Numbered from the stretch's first letter, positions 16,002 through 23,211 are shown. The stretch is 36,813 nucleotides of DNA from JAVBPR01 sp031549485 (GCA_031549485.1 JAVBPR010000011.1:1-36813), one strand, 5' to 3'. Made by a program: numbers and translations. Notes: generated by a model from the sequence alone, not told the origin.

Positions 16002-17239
16002 TTCTTATTTCCTCCCAAATTTTGTAGCGTTATTGATAGTTCAAAGCTGTCAGTAATATTCACGGTTTTAAAACCGTTATATTTATTAATAATGTCTACC
16101 ATGCTTTGAAAGCCGAAACCGTGGCCTGTGCCTTTGTCGCTTATCAAGTTTCCGGCTTTATCCTGCTTAGGCGCTTTACTTACCGGATTTTGAATATGTA
16201 TCAGTAGCCAGTTTTCTCTATAGGAAAATTCGGCTTTTATTATTTTGATGCTTGCTTTCTCGGTAGCCTCGATTGCGTTTTCAAGTGCGTTTCCCCAAAG
16301 AGAGCAAAGGTCGAGAAAAGCTATCCACGGAATAACTTTCGGAAGCCTGCCGCTAAAGTCGAAAACAATATCGGGCGCACTATTCAGTTTTTTATTATGT
16401 ATCACGGCATCAATAACCGTATTGCCCGTAAAGCCAAAATTTGCGGTGCTGATTTTTTCTTTTAGAGAAAGCGTTGTATCGTCTGTATACCCTAAAGCTT
16501 CCATAATATTTAACACGTGCTTAGTGTCATGGACTAAAGGAGCTATATATTCGTAATGCTTCTGCATTTCATCAAAATACTTCTCGCGTTCGTGGTATAA
16601 AATTTCGATTGATTCCTTGTTGTACCGATTCCGCTCTGCGGCGAGAAAACACCACATCGCCACCGCGAGAAATACCGCCATTGTTATAAAAAGCCACTCC
16701 GGGTGATTATAGTAGGGTGATTCTTCTTTAAATGGTGTAAACAGAAATAAAATAAGAAATATTGCCACAGGGATAGGGAACAGCTTCATTTGTTTATTGA
16801 GATCTGCCGGCCACAATTTAATAAAGCAAAAAATAAAAATAACTAAGAAAAGATGTGAAACTATCGACATGATAATTTCGATAGGTGCGGTCAAAGTAAC
16901 CGTTTGCAGTTCCCACCAGCCGAGAACATCAAAAAGCGAAATGGTTAAACTATCACATAGAAACAGGAAGTCGTAAAAAACTAAAGAATAAATAAACTTT
17001 TCCGCAAAAGTGCCTTTATAAAAAACTGCCATTACCGTGAGGTCAGCTATAAAGTTTAGAAAAAACCGGAATATCAAATTATCGGTTATCAGGTACTTTG
17101 CAAGCTGTGCGGCAAAAGTAATTAATACTAAAAATAAAAAGTGGGTATTCCATCGCCTCGGTAACAAGCGCCTGAGCATATAAACAAACACAAAGGATTC
17201 AAAAAGATAAAAAATACCGATAAACATTGTTTCAAGCAT
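15998..17239 (-). CDS. agrC: AgrC-type sensor histidine kinase
   Basis: The 413-residue protein starts at the ATG at 17239, overlapping the end of agrA. It has an AgrC layout: six or seven N-terminal membrane spans (to about residue 200), which would form the peptide sensor. A dimerisation helix follows with the phospho-acceptor His237 in LVHDTKHVLN, and then a GHKL ATPase domain with the N box GNALENAIEA (about 316-325) and G box GTGHGFG (370-376). This is the HPK10 kinase class that responds to cyclic autoinducer peptides. The gene is coupled to agrA upstream and to the SLOG gene downstream. All kinase motifs look intact. Confidence 0.93.
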   Translation of the reverse strand: MLETMFIGIFYLFESFVFVYMLRRLLPRRWNTHFLFLVLITFAAQLAKYLITDNLIFRFFLNFIADLTVMAVFYKGTFAEKFIYSLVFYDFLFLCDSLTISLFDVLGWWELQTVTLTAPIEIIMSIVSHLFLVIFIFCFIKLWPADLNKQMKLFPIPVAIFLILFLFTPFKEESPYYNHPEWLFITMAVFLAVAMWCFLAAERNRYNKESIEILYHEREKYFDEMQKHYEYIAPLVHDTKHVLNIMEALGYTDDTTLSLKEKISTANFGFTGNTVIDAVIHNKKLNSAPDIVFDFSGRLPKVIPWIAFLDLCSLWGNALENAIEATEKASIKIIKAEFSYRENWLLIHIQNPVSKAPKQDKAGNLISDKGTGHGFGFQSMVDIINKYNGFKTVNITDSFELSITLQNLGGNKK

Positions 17240-17927
17240 ATTGCAGGCGCCAGCACGAAAGTTCATCTTCCAGTTCAGATTTTCGGCGCTGTGAAACTGG
17301 AAGCTGTAAATCATTTTCAAAGATTAACGAATTTTTATTAACATAGCGGACATATTGAAGATTGATGATATCCTTGCGGTTAATGCGATAAAAGCCTTTG
17401 CCGGTAAGGATTTTTTCATACTCATTTAAAGATTGATAAGTAACGTACTGCGTGCCGTCCACCAAGTGAACAATAATAGGTATCCCTTGCCGCTCGATAT
17501 TAATAATGTGGGATAGCTGAACATATACAGCCGTTCTCTCCGTTTGGATAAACAGGTTTTCTTCGCTTGACCGTAAACGCACCCGGTCAAGATTTGCCTT
17601 TAGCTGTTCAATTTTTATTGGCTTTAACAAGAAATTTACCGGGAAAAATTCATAACAAGGCAAAGCGTAATTAGCGTGGTCGGTCAAAACGATAATCGCT
17701 AAATTGGGCCGTATTAGTCGCAGTTCCTTTGCGGTTGCCAGTCCGTTAAGCGTAGGCATAAGCATATCGAGGATCACGCAGTCAACACTGTTCGCCTTAG
17801 CAAGGTAATCAATAAGGTCAAAGCCCTTATCAAATGTAATTACGCGGTCTTTTGGATTGATTTTTCGTAAGATATTACGGGTGTTTACAAGTTCTCCGTT
17901 TTTGTCGTCACATACTGCAATAATCAT
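17232..17927 (-). CDS. agrA: AgrA-type LytTR response regulator
   Basis: The start is set at the ATG at 17927, five bases after GGAGA, giving 231 residues. The longer upstream frame includes the ribosome binding site. The receiver domain has acidic Asp7/Asp8, the phosphorylation site Asp54 (VILDMLMP), Thr82 and Lys102 (LLKP). Residues from about 125 form a LytTR DNA-binding domain, with the typical GKGFYRINRKDIINLQYV and a C-terminal LPVSQRRKSELED. Regulators of this class bind paired sites upstream of agrBD and of target genes. The gene is divergent from agrB, with a 108-base intergenic region that probably contains its own operator. Confidence 0.93.
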   Translation of the reverse strand: MIIAVCDDKNGELVNTRNILRKINPKDRVITFDKGFDLIDYLAKANSVDCVILDMLMPTLNGLATAKELRLIRPNLAIIVLTDHANYALPCYEFFPVNFLLKPIKIEQLKANLDRVRLRSSEENLFIQTERTAVYVQLSHIINIERQGIPIIVHLVDGTQYVTYQSLNEYEKILTGKGFYRINRKDIINLQYVRYVNKNSLIFENDLQLPVSQRRKSELEDELSCWRLQYA

Positions 17928-18035
17928 ATTTTTCTCCCTCTCTTTTTTCATTCGTAAGCTTTAAAGCGATCATTCGCGAGGTCACCGGTTTTAATTCAGA
18001 AAATAGTGTTAACTTCTGAACTAGGGGGTGACAGA
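17928..18035. promoter_or_regulatory. Divergent agrA/agrB control region with inverted repeat
   Basis: Neither direction has a good -35/-10 pair, which fits an activator-dependent promoter. TTCAGAA (17995-18001) and TTCTGAA (18014-18020) form a perfect inverted repeat with a 12-base centre containing GTTAAC. The second arm ends just before the agrB ribosome binding site. LytTR regulators usually bind direct repeats, and CGGTTTTAA/AGTGTTAAC is at best a weak match, so the operator assignment is tentative. Confidence 0.5.
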
Positions 18036-18623
18036 ATGATTGAAAAGCTGGCAAACAAAATTAGCTGGATTTTGTTTAATCATAAAATTATTGAAGAAAA
18101 CGACAGAGAGTTAGTGGAATATGGGCTATTTCATATAACATCAAGCGCGCTGCATATTATTTTGCTGCTCGTTGCAGGCCTGCTTTGTTCTGCACTCCCT
18201 CACATAGCTATTTACTCGCTGTTTTTTTGTACGCTTAAACAGAATATCGGCGGCGCACACGCGGCAAAGCACTGGGCCTGTTTATGGGGGTTTACATTTA
18301 TGGCGCTTGCTTTTGCGCTAATAGGCAAGTGGATTCCGGCAGGAACTTACTCTTTGTTTTTGCCTATCGCCTTATCTGATTTAGCGAGAGCACTTATTGT
18401 TTGGAAAGCCCCGGTAATGCACCCGAACGCGCCGGAGCAGCCGAGGGAGAAGTTGAAAGAATTTCGGGAGAGGGCTATTAAAATAGTTATTGTTCAGTTA
18501 GTAGTAATCTGTACCCTTTTATTTTTTGATCAGCTTGCCGTATTTGCCCTGTGTGCTTCTTTCGGAAGCATATCGGCAGCGGTTTCGTTGATAATTCCAA
18601 TCAAAGGGGGTGAAATAGAATGA
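18036..18623 (+). CDS. agrB: AgrB-type peptide-processing membrane protease
   Basis: AgrB cleaves and cyclises the AgrD precursor at the membrane. The start is set at the ATG at 18036, five bases after GGGGGTGA, giving 195 residues. The AgrB signature GGAHAAKHWAC is present with the catalytic His75 and Cys82 at the canonical seven-residue distance, preceded by CTLKQN. Several membrane spans follow, and basic loops (PEQPREKLKEFRERAIK) match the family. The stop overlaps the agrD start (ATGA), so precursor and processing enzyme are translated together. Confidence 0.94.
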   Translation: MIEKLANKISWILFNHKIIEENDRELVEYGLFHITSSALHIILLLVAGLLCSALPHIAIYSLFFCTLKQNIGGAHAAKHWACLWGFTFMALAFALIGKWIPAGTYSLFLPIALSDLARALIVWKAPVMHPNAPEQPREKLKEFRERAIKIVIVQLVVICTLLFFDQLAVFALCASFGSISAAVSLIIPIKGGEIE

Positions 18624-18784
18624 AAGAACTTCATAGAGTAGCGCTAAAAAAAAGCTCGTCCGTTATTAAAAATGTAGCCGAACGGTCCTACATTTCAACG
18701 CTTTGCAGAACATGGCTTTATCAGCCTAAAATGTCTAAAAACTTGTTTGCGCGTCCAAGCGTTAAGGAAATCAAAGCTGATTAG
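18620..18784 (+). CDS. agrD: AgrD-type cyclic autoinducer peptide precursor
   Basis: This 54-codon gene starts at the ATG overlapping the agrB stop and ends at TAG 18782-18784. It has the three AgrD parts: a basic amphipathic leader (MKELHRVALKKSSSVIKNVA), a core with a single Cys29, and a C-terminal tail. The core CRTWLYQPK matches the clostridial pattern of Cys, aromatic residues, then YQP. The expected signal is a thiolactone closed between Cys29 and Leu33 or Tyr34 with a short tail before the Cys. The C-terminal part after YQP is longer (18 residues) and more basic than the acidic tails of staphylococcal AgrD. The position and motif make the identity secure. The mature peptide ends cannot be read from sequence. 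Confidence 0.9.
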   Translation: MKELHRVALKKSSSVIKNVAERSYISTLCRTWLYQPKMSKNLFARPSVKEIKAD

Positions 18785-18806
18785 TAAAAGTACAAATTAA
18801 TGCTCA

Positions 18807-18835
18807 TTGCCCTCAATAAATATTGAGGGCAATTT
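18807..18835 (+). terminator. Terminator of agrBD
   Basis: TTGCCCTCAATA (18807-18818) pairs with TATTGAGGGCAA (18821-18832) and is followed by TTTGATTA. It ends the agrB-agrD transcript, and the same bases include the -35 element of the next gene. Confidence 0.8.
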
Positions 18836-18851
18836 GATTATACATTATAAT
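18823..18851 (+). promoter_or_regulatory. Promoter of the XRE regulator
   Basis: TTGAGG (18823-18828) and TATAAT (18846-18851) are 17 bases apart. The predicted start falls inside the inverted repeat that follows, which fits autorepression. Confidence 0.6.
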
Positions 18852-18891
18852 TTAATGTTTATCAATCGCAAAATACGATTCAAACATTAAA
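18851..18891. promoter_or_regulatory. Nested palindromic operator upstream of the XRE gene
   Basis: TTTAATGTTT (18851-18860) and AAACATTAAA (18882-18891) are perfect inverted arms. Inside them AATCG (18864-18868) and CGATT (18876-18880) form a second pair. A related ACGATTTTCG follows at 18897-18906. The arrangement fits a dimeric helix-turn-helix repressor. Confidence 0.65.
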
Positions 18892-18960
18892 TAATAACGA
18901 TTTTCGCAATTGAAACGAAAAATATTTTATAATTTTAGTAAGTTAGGTGGTGATATAATT

Positions 18961-19272
18961 ATGATTTTTAGTGAGCGCATATCAGAATTAAGAAAAGATA
19001 GACGAGTACAACAAAAAGATTTAGCGCCTATTTTAGGTGTTGAAGTTCAAGCGCTTGGTAATTACGAGAGAGGGCTTAATGAGCCAAGTTTTGATGTAGT
19101 TGTAAAATTAGCTGAATATTATAATGTTTCACTAGATTATCTTTTTGGTATCACTGATGAAGAAATAGAACTTGATAGAAAAAATGTAATTGTATTGCCT
19201 AAAGGGTTTCCGGAAGATGAGAAAGAAAAAGTATTACATATTATAGATTTAGTAATAAAAGCACAAAAATAA
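18961..19272 (+). CDS. XRE-family helix-turn-helix regulator
   Basis: The start is set at the ATG at 18961, after AGGTGG, giving 103 residues. An upstream TTG frame only translates the binding site. Residues 6-60 are a Cro/CI-type helix-turn-helix (ISELRKDRRVQQKDLAPILGVEVQALGNYERGLNEPSFDVVVKLAEYYNVSLDYLFG), followed by a helical tail of about 40 residues, probably for dimerisation. It probably binds the nested palindrome at 18851-18891 and represses itself. Such regulators in ICEs commonly maintain quiescence. A terminator follows directly, so it is monocistronic. Its targets are unknown. Confidence 0.88.
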   Translation: MIFSERISELRKDRRVQQKDLAPILGVEVQALGNYERGLNEPSFDVVVKLAEYYNVSLDYLFGITDEEIELDRKNVIVLPKGFPEDEKEKVLHIIDLVIKAQK

Positions 19273-19306
19273 CCTCACCTTGTTTAAAAGCAAGATGAGG
19301 TTATTT
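19268..19306. terminator. Bidirectional terminator
   Basis: AATAACCTCA-C-CTTG pairs with CAAG-A-TGAGGTTATT around an eight-base loop, with a T-rich tail on each side. It serves the XRE gene (plus) and the convergent 312-residue gene (minus). Confidence 0.8.
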
Positions 19307-19320
19307 TGCAGTAGTAGATA

Positions 19321-20259
19321 TTATTTTGATTTTTCAATTCGCTTATTAATATCATATAAAAAAGCTATTGGTTCTCTCTTTTTCTCTATATATTCTGCGA
19401 TGTGCTGAGCTGTAAAAGTAAATATGCTTGCACTCAAAATAAAGCTCGTCGATACTAATTCTAAAGGACTATTTTTTAATGTGTTTATTATAGAAGCTGA
19501 AGAGGTAATAATTGTTGTCAAACTACCTATGCTGGTAAGAACCCCATGTTTTTTTAAGGCAAAAGAATAATCTTCTAAATTTTTTTCTATAGTTTCTATT
19601 ATCTCGTTTTCGGATTTATTAGTAAACTCCGTATTTAACCATCTTCTTAATCTTTTTATACTGTTGTGGCTATTCTTATCTTTCCTTATTTCTAAAATTT
19701 GTTTCCAACTAAGATTTTCTTCAAGTGCATTTGGAATATTTGTTATACAGACTTCTAAGGCACTACTCTGTCTGCTATTATATAAATTAACTTGTTTTTC
19801 TATATATTCAAAAGTTTTATTAGGTTCAAAAACCTTTTCATATACTTCTATAGGGGTGTAATTTAACCAGCTTAAGCTGCGTTCAAAAGAAGTCTTTTCT
19901 ATAAAAATCGGAACAATTTCAATGTCAAAGTTTTTCCTCATATTTTCAACTATTTCAAGCATTGCAGCATTTCTACTTGATGAAAATAAAAATTCAGGAG
20001 GATTTTTTGTTTCGTTAGATATTTCCGTTATAATCTTCTTTTCTAATATATCCCATCTTATATTATTTTTCATTCCTCGCCAATACCACTCTGAATAATC
20101 AATCCATGAATTTTTACTAGGAGCATCCACTAATATTTCGTTAGGTATATCATTAAAATAATCAGATATTTTAGGAATCCATAATTTATCGAAAAACAGT
20201 GCCGTTGTTTTTGGCTTATACATCCCTGTTGCAATGCTTTCGTTTTTAATTAATTGCAT
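19321..20259 (-). CDS. Unknown 312-residue protein with C-terminal membrane segments
   Basis: I do not recognise this protein. The first 230 residues are soluble, mixed alpha/beta, with TTALFFDKLWIPKI near residue 18 and a Trp/Tyr-rich stretch (WIDYSEWYWRGMKN) near 52. Two hydrophobic segments at about 244-264 and 270-288 could anchor it in the membrane, followed by a basic tail. The A+T-rich codon use is that of the cargo. It lies next to other unknown genes and two HEPN-motif proteins. This organisation, a soluble sensor-like part plus membrane effector-like segments, is seen in phage-defence proteins, but that is only an inference. Confidence 0.6.
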   Translation of the reverse strand: MQLIKNESIATGMYKPKTTALFFDKLWIPKISDYFNDIPNEILVDAPSKNSWIDYSEWYWRGMKNNIRWDILEKKIITEISNETKNPPEFLFSSSRNAAMLEIVENMRKNFDIEIVPIFIEKTSFERSLSWLNYTPIEVYEKVFEPNKTFEYIEKQVNLYNSRQSSALEVCITNIPNALEENLSWKQILEIRKDKNSHNSIKRLRRWLNTEFTNKSENEIIETIEKNLEDYSFALKKHGVLTSIGSLTTIITSSASIINTLKNSPLELVSTSFILSASIFTFTAQHIAEYIEKKREPIAFLYDINKRIEKSK

Positions 20260-20319
20260 TTTTTTACCTCAACAATATTCAAATTCAAAAATATAGACTA
20301 TTTGTATAGCCCCTTGCAT

Positions 20320-21104
20320 TTAATTTTTTATTTGCGTTTTTTTAGGCTCTTTTATTTTAGAAAACTTAACAGCTTGGTCTATCTTGTCCATTAGTAAACT
20401 TGCAAATATTAATTTTTTAGCGGCGTCATTTTCGGTTATATATAGATTTTCATGTGCCTTAGGATTTCTTATGCCAGTCATTGCACCAGCAAATATATCC
20501 ATATATCCTTGTTGCGTATCTTTACCGTTTTGACAGTTCATGTCTTCAAAGATCAGTAGTGGATCGTTTGGGGTGAAGGCTTTTCGCATTAAATCAGCAC
20601 CGTCTTTTTCTTCTTTTCGCTCTTGCCGATATATTTCTTTTAATCGGCTATTTATTTCTTTAAATGCTGATTCAACTGCATCTGCATAATGACCATCTAT
20701 AAATTTTTTCTTTGCAACATTAATAATGATTGAATGCACATAGTTCCATATATTATCTTTTGATGATATTACGGTAATTGCTTGTTCTTGTTGCCTAATT
20801 GGGTTAATTTCTATTTCACTATCCTCGTTAAGAGCATTTATTAAGCCGGATAATTTTTTGAAATCATCATATGTGCCATGACTAAAAAGCAAGCTTTTTT
20901 GACATCTTGATACAAAGGATGATTTTTTAAAGTACGTTCATTGAAAATCTTAATTTCGTTTACCCACTGATTAAATTCTACTGGCATATCTTCAGAAAAA
21001 TCATTAATTCCATTATCTGATAATTCTTTAAGATTTTTGCTATAAATTTCTAAAATTACTTCTGCTTTATTAATAAAACTTTTTATTTTTGCGTTAACAT
21101 CCAT
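20320..21104 (-). pseudogene. TIGR02391-like (Ymh) gene split by a -1 frameshift
   Basis: Two overlapping frames together resemble one TIGR02391/Ymh-family protein. The N-terminal part (ATG at 21104, 87 codons) carries the helical start and FNQWVNEIKIF. The C-terminal part (to 20320) carries HYADAVESAFKEINSRLK, DGADLMRKAFTPNDPLLIF and GYMDIFAGAMTGIRNPKAHEN. The frames meet at a run of six A (plus-strand T6 at 20895-20900). One more A would give QDVKKSLLFSHGTYDDFKK, which reads smoothly. RNPKAH fits the HEPN RNxxxH motif. Members occur in mobile and defence regions and their function is not established. The break may be a mutation or a homopolymer assembly error. Confidence 0.75.
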
Positions 21105-21137
21105 TACAATTTCCCTCTATAAATTCTATAATAATTA

Positions 21138-21146
21138 ATTATATCA
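21138..21146 (-). promoter_or_regulatory. Extended -10 promoter of the TIGR02391-like gene
   Basis: The minus strand has TGATATAAT about 34 bases before the ATG. It is back to back with the promoter of the divergent gene at 21219. Confidence 0.6.
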
Positions 21147-21149
21147 TAG

Positions 21150-21178
21150 TTGGGAAAAATAGGTAATTCGTATATAAT
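21150..21178 (+). promoter_or_regulatory. Promoter of the 276-residue unknown gene
   Basis: TTGGGA (21150-21155) and TATAAT (21173-21178) are 17 bases apart and about 40 bases before the start codon. Confidence 0.65.
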
Positions 21179-21218
21179 AGCAATAACATAATTACGCTAC
21201 TATAAAGTTGGAGCATAT

Positions 21219-22049
21219 ATGAAAATACTTGATTGTGAGTCTTTTGAAAGTACTTTATTCTCGATTAGCAATATTTGCGGTATTAGCAATTCTAACGTGA
21301 CAGAATACTTATCGAGTATAAACGATAATAAGCTGTATAAAAAATATAAGAATAATTTTGGTTGGTTTAGCGATATTTTAGTATACGATTTCGCAAAGAA
21401 ATTCAGCGTTGAAATAGAATACGATAATTTGTGTTGGTTCCATCTTGCAAGAGTTAATGATAGCAAAGATATATTAACAAAAGGGATTTTACCTTTGAAT
21501 GAAGCGCTAGAATCTATTTGGAACCAAATAATTACGCTCATTAATGGCAGAATTGCGATAGATGATATTTTGCAAATGAAACATAGCAGCAATATAAGCG
21601 GCCATAATGAATGGCTTTATAAGTTTAAAACAGCAGATAAAGAACATTTCGGTCCGTTTGCAATGTTAGTCAGAGAAGCTGCATTTAATAATAAAGAAAT
21701 AGGAAACTATAATTATCTTGAAATGCCAGAGATAGTAAGAGAAATTATAATTGGTATAAAGAAAAAGTACGATTTAGATTTATATGACGATTACATTAAT
21801 TCAACAGAATCAGTCATAGTAAAATTTAACACTCCTGTGTCCTTAGCGAAATGCTCTCATTACTTAGGCATAGCTCTTTGTTATTTATACCACCGCATAA
21901 AAAATGAAAAATTTTCGTCTGATTCTAATATGACCTATAATGGAAAAGGAATTGGAGTCTTGCCAAAAGATATAGTAAGTATTGAAAAACTAAAACTTTC
22001 AAAAGCAGATTTTGAAGGAAACAGCTTTTTTAGTGTATATTCAAGTTAA
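21219..22049 (+). CDS. Unknown 276-residue protein
   Basis: I do not recognise this family. The ATG follows TTGGAG. The protein has no signal peptide or membrane span. Notable stretches are CWFHLARVNDSKDILTKGILPL (about 71-92), HFGPFAMLVREAAF (about 143-156) and LEMPEIVREIIIGIKKKYDLDL. The first, with a His-x-x-Arg followed by an F/IL-x-x-GILPL turn, recalls enzymes of the ADP-ribosyltransferase kind, in which a similar segment binds NAD. This is a weak resemblance from memory and may be wrong. It has its own promoter and terminator, and is divergent from the TIGR02391-like gene. Confidence 0.6.
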   Translation: MKILDCESFESTLFSISNICGISNSNVTEYLSSINDNKLYKKYKNNFGWFSDILVYDFAKKFSVEIEYDNLCWFHLARVNDSKDILTKGILPLNEALESIWNQIITLINGRIAIDDILQMKHSSNISGHNEWLYKFKTADKEHFGPFAMLVREAAFNNKEIGNYNYLEMPEIVREIIIGIKKKYDLDLYDDYINSTESVIVKFNTPVSLAKCSHYLGIALCYLYHRIKNEKFSSDSNMTYNGKGIGVLPKDIVSIEKLKLSKADFEGNSFFSVYSS

Positions 22050-22071
22050 ATATATTCTTTTGGCATAAAAG

Positions 22072-22105
22072 AAACCTCATCTTATTAAAATAAGATGAGG
22101 TTTTT
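22072..22105. terminator. Bidirectional terminator
   Basis: AAACCTCATCTTA pairs perfectly with TAAGATGAGGTTT around a six-base loop and is followed by T5. It separates two convergent genes. Confidence 0.85.
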
Positions 22106-22133
22106 ATTTTGTATTATTCTATGTACTATCATC

Positions 22134-22766
22134 CTATATAATTAATTCGAGTGATTGAAGATAGTGACGAATATCTTTTATCAATTGTGCTTGTTTTTCT
22201 TTTATTTCAGTTGTTCTTTGGTAAGCATCAAGTGGCATGCGTTCTTTTTCTGCTTGGCTTGCCATAATACCAACATTCCAACGTCGTTCAAAAGCATTTG
22301 TTTGCTTCATACATAGGCCAAATATCTCATTAAATTTATCATAAATATCTTCTTGAATAAAAGGTGCGTTTTTTCTTAATACATCTTGTGCCACTATCAA
22401 TGAAGCATTCGCCTTATTGTATGATTCGTTTTCATATTTTTTTCTGGCTTCCTCATCGACAGGAACGGCAGCAAATTCAGGGGCAATGAAATACGCATCT
22501 CTGACTAAATTTGTAAATGCTTCGTGTAGTTGTTTAAAAATCTCAAATTCGGTATCAAAACGAGCCTTGCTGACATGATTTGTTTTGTTTAGGCTATTCT
22601 TATAATTTTCAAGTTCCTTGTTGAGTTTCAATTCATATTTTGCAGATAATTTTTCTGCAATTCTGTTAGCCCAAAACTTAGCGATAAATGTTGATATTCC
22701 AACTATTATAACGCCTGCTCCACCGAAAGCCGCAACGACTTTGACTATAATTTCATATATGTCCAT
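22134..22766 (-). CDS. Membrane-anchored coiled-coil protein of unknown function
   Basis: The 210-residue protein starts at an ATG eight bases after GGAGAG. Residues 5-28 form one hydrophobic N-terminal span with Gly-rich core. The rest is helical, charged and cytoplasmic, with probable coiled coil at about 35-75 (IAEKLSAKYELKLNKELENYK) and a bundle to the end. I know of similar hypothetical proteins in Firmicutes mobile regions but not of a function. A perfect 23-base palindrome overlaps its promoter and faces the divergent polymerase operon, so it is likely regulated. Confidence 0.65.
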   Translation of the reverse strand: MDIYEIIVKVVAAFGGAGVIIVGISTFIAKFWANRIAEKLSAKYELKLNKELENYKNSLNKTNHVSKARFDTEFEIFKQLHEAFTNLVRDAYFIAPEFAAVPVDEEARKKYENESYNKANASLIVAQDVLRKNAPFIQEDIYDKFNEIFGLCMKQTNAFERRWNVGIMASQAEKERMPLDAYQRTTEIKEKQAQLIKDIRHYLQSLELII

Positions 22767-22787
22767 TATGTATCTCTCCTACCCTCG

Positions 22788-22814
22788 ATAATGTAAATTA
22801 TTTACATTATATCA
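22788..22814 (-). promoter_or_regulatory. Palindrome overlapping an extended -10 promoter
   Basis: ATAATGTAAA (22788-22797) and TTTACATTAT (22801-22810) are perfect arms around TTA. On the minus strand TGATATAAT covers 22806-22814, so a protein bound to the palindrome would cover the -10 and start site of the 210-residue gene. It also lies upstream of the plus-strand polymerase operon. Confidence 0.65.
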
Positions 22815-22889
22815 TAAAACGGACTGTCGTTCATTGTATTTATCTTCTCTTTTCTGCATAGCCTATGAGCAGTGGGGAGAGGATTTTTT

Positions 22890-23132
22890 ATGGCAAAAAC
22901 TTTTGTAGAAGTAGTCGTCAGGTATGATCTTGACGGCAATTATAAACCGGTTGCGTTTATAGCTCAAAGCGGCAAAACTTATGAAGTTGAATGTAAAGAA
23001 GTTACTCGCGCTGCTTCCTTAAAATCCGGCGGGCAGGGTATGCGTTATAAGTGCAAAATCAAAGATACGCAAACGTTTGTTTATCTTTTTATCGAGTATG
23101 ATAACCGGTGGTTTGTCGAGAAAGTAGAATGA
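22890..23132 (+). CDS. Small conserved protein paired with Y-family polymerase
   Basis: The start is set at the ATG at 22890, after GGGGAGAGG, giving 80 residues (MAKTFVEVVVRYDLDG...). It looks like a small beta-barrel: VEVVVRYDLDGNYKPVAFIAQSGKTYEVE, a middle ASLKSGGQGMRYKCKI, and a C-terminal YLFIEYDNRWFVEKVE. Proteins of this kind sit directly upstream of UmuC/DinB-like polymerase genes in many clostridial ICEs, so it is probably an accessory or regulator of the polymerase. Its biochemical role is not known. It is intact although the polymerase gene beside it is broken. Confidence 0.75.
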   Translation: MAKTFVEVVVRYDLDGNYKPVAFIAQSGKTYEVECKEVTRAASLKSGGQGMRYKCKIKDTQTFVYLFIEYDNRWFVEKVE

Positions 23133-23211
23133 TTGGCATATTTTACCGAACAAATGTTCTTGTTTTTTAGAGCTGCCACGTCTATACTGTCGGTGTAGGG
23201 GAAAATAAAAT

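Noticed and set aside
20895..20900. Programmed -1 frameshift at the A6 run of the TIGR02391-like gene
   Set aside because: The run is not in the X XXY YYZ phase expected of a slippery heptamer (zero frame is GTC AAA AAA GCT), and there is no stop or stem directly after it. Mutation or assembly error is likelier, though not excluded.
22767..22889. Toxin-antitoxin pair formed by the 210-residue gene and the 80-residue gene
   Set aside because: They are divergent and the small gene clearly belongs with the polymerase. No toxin family features are visible.
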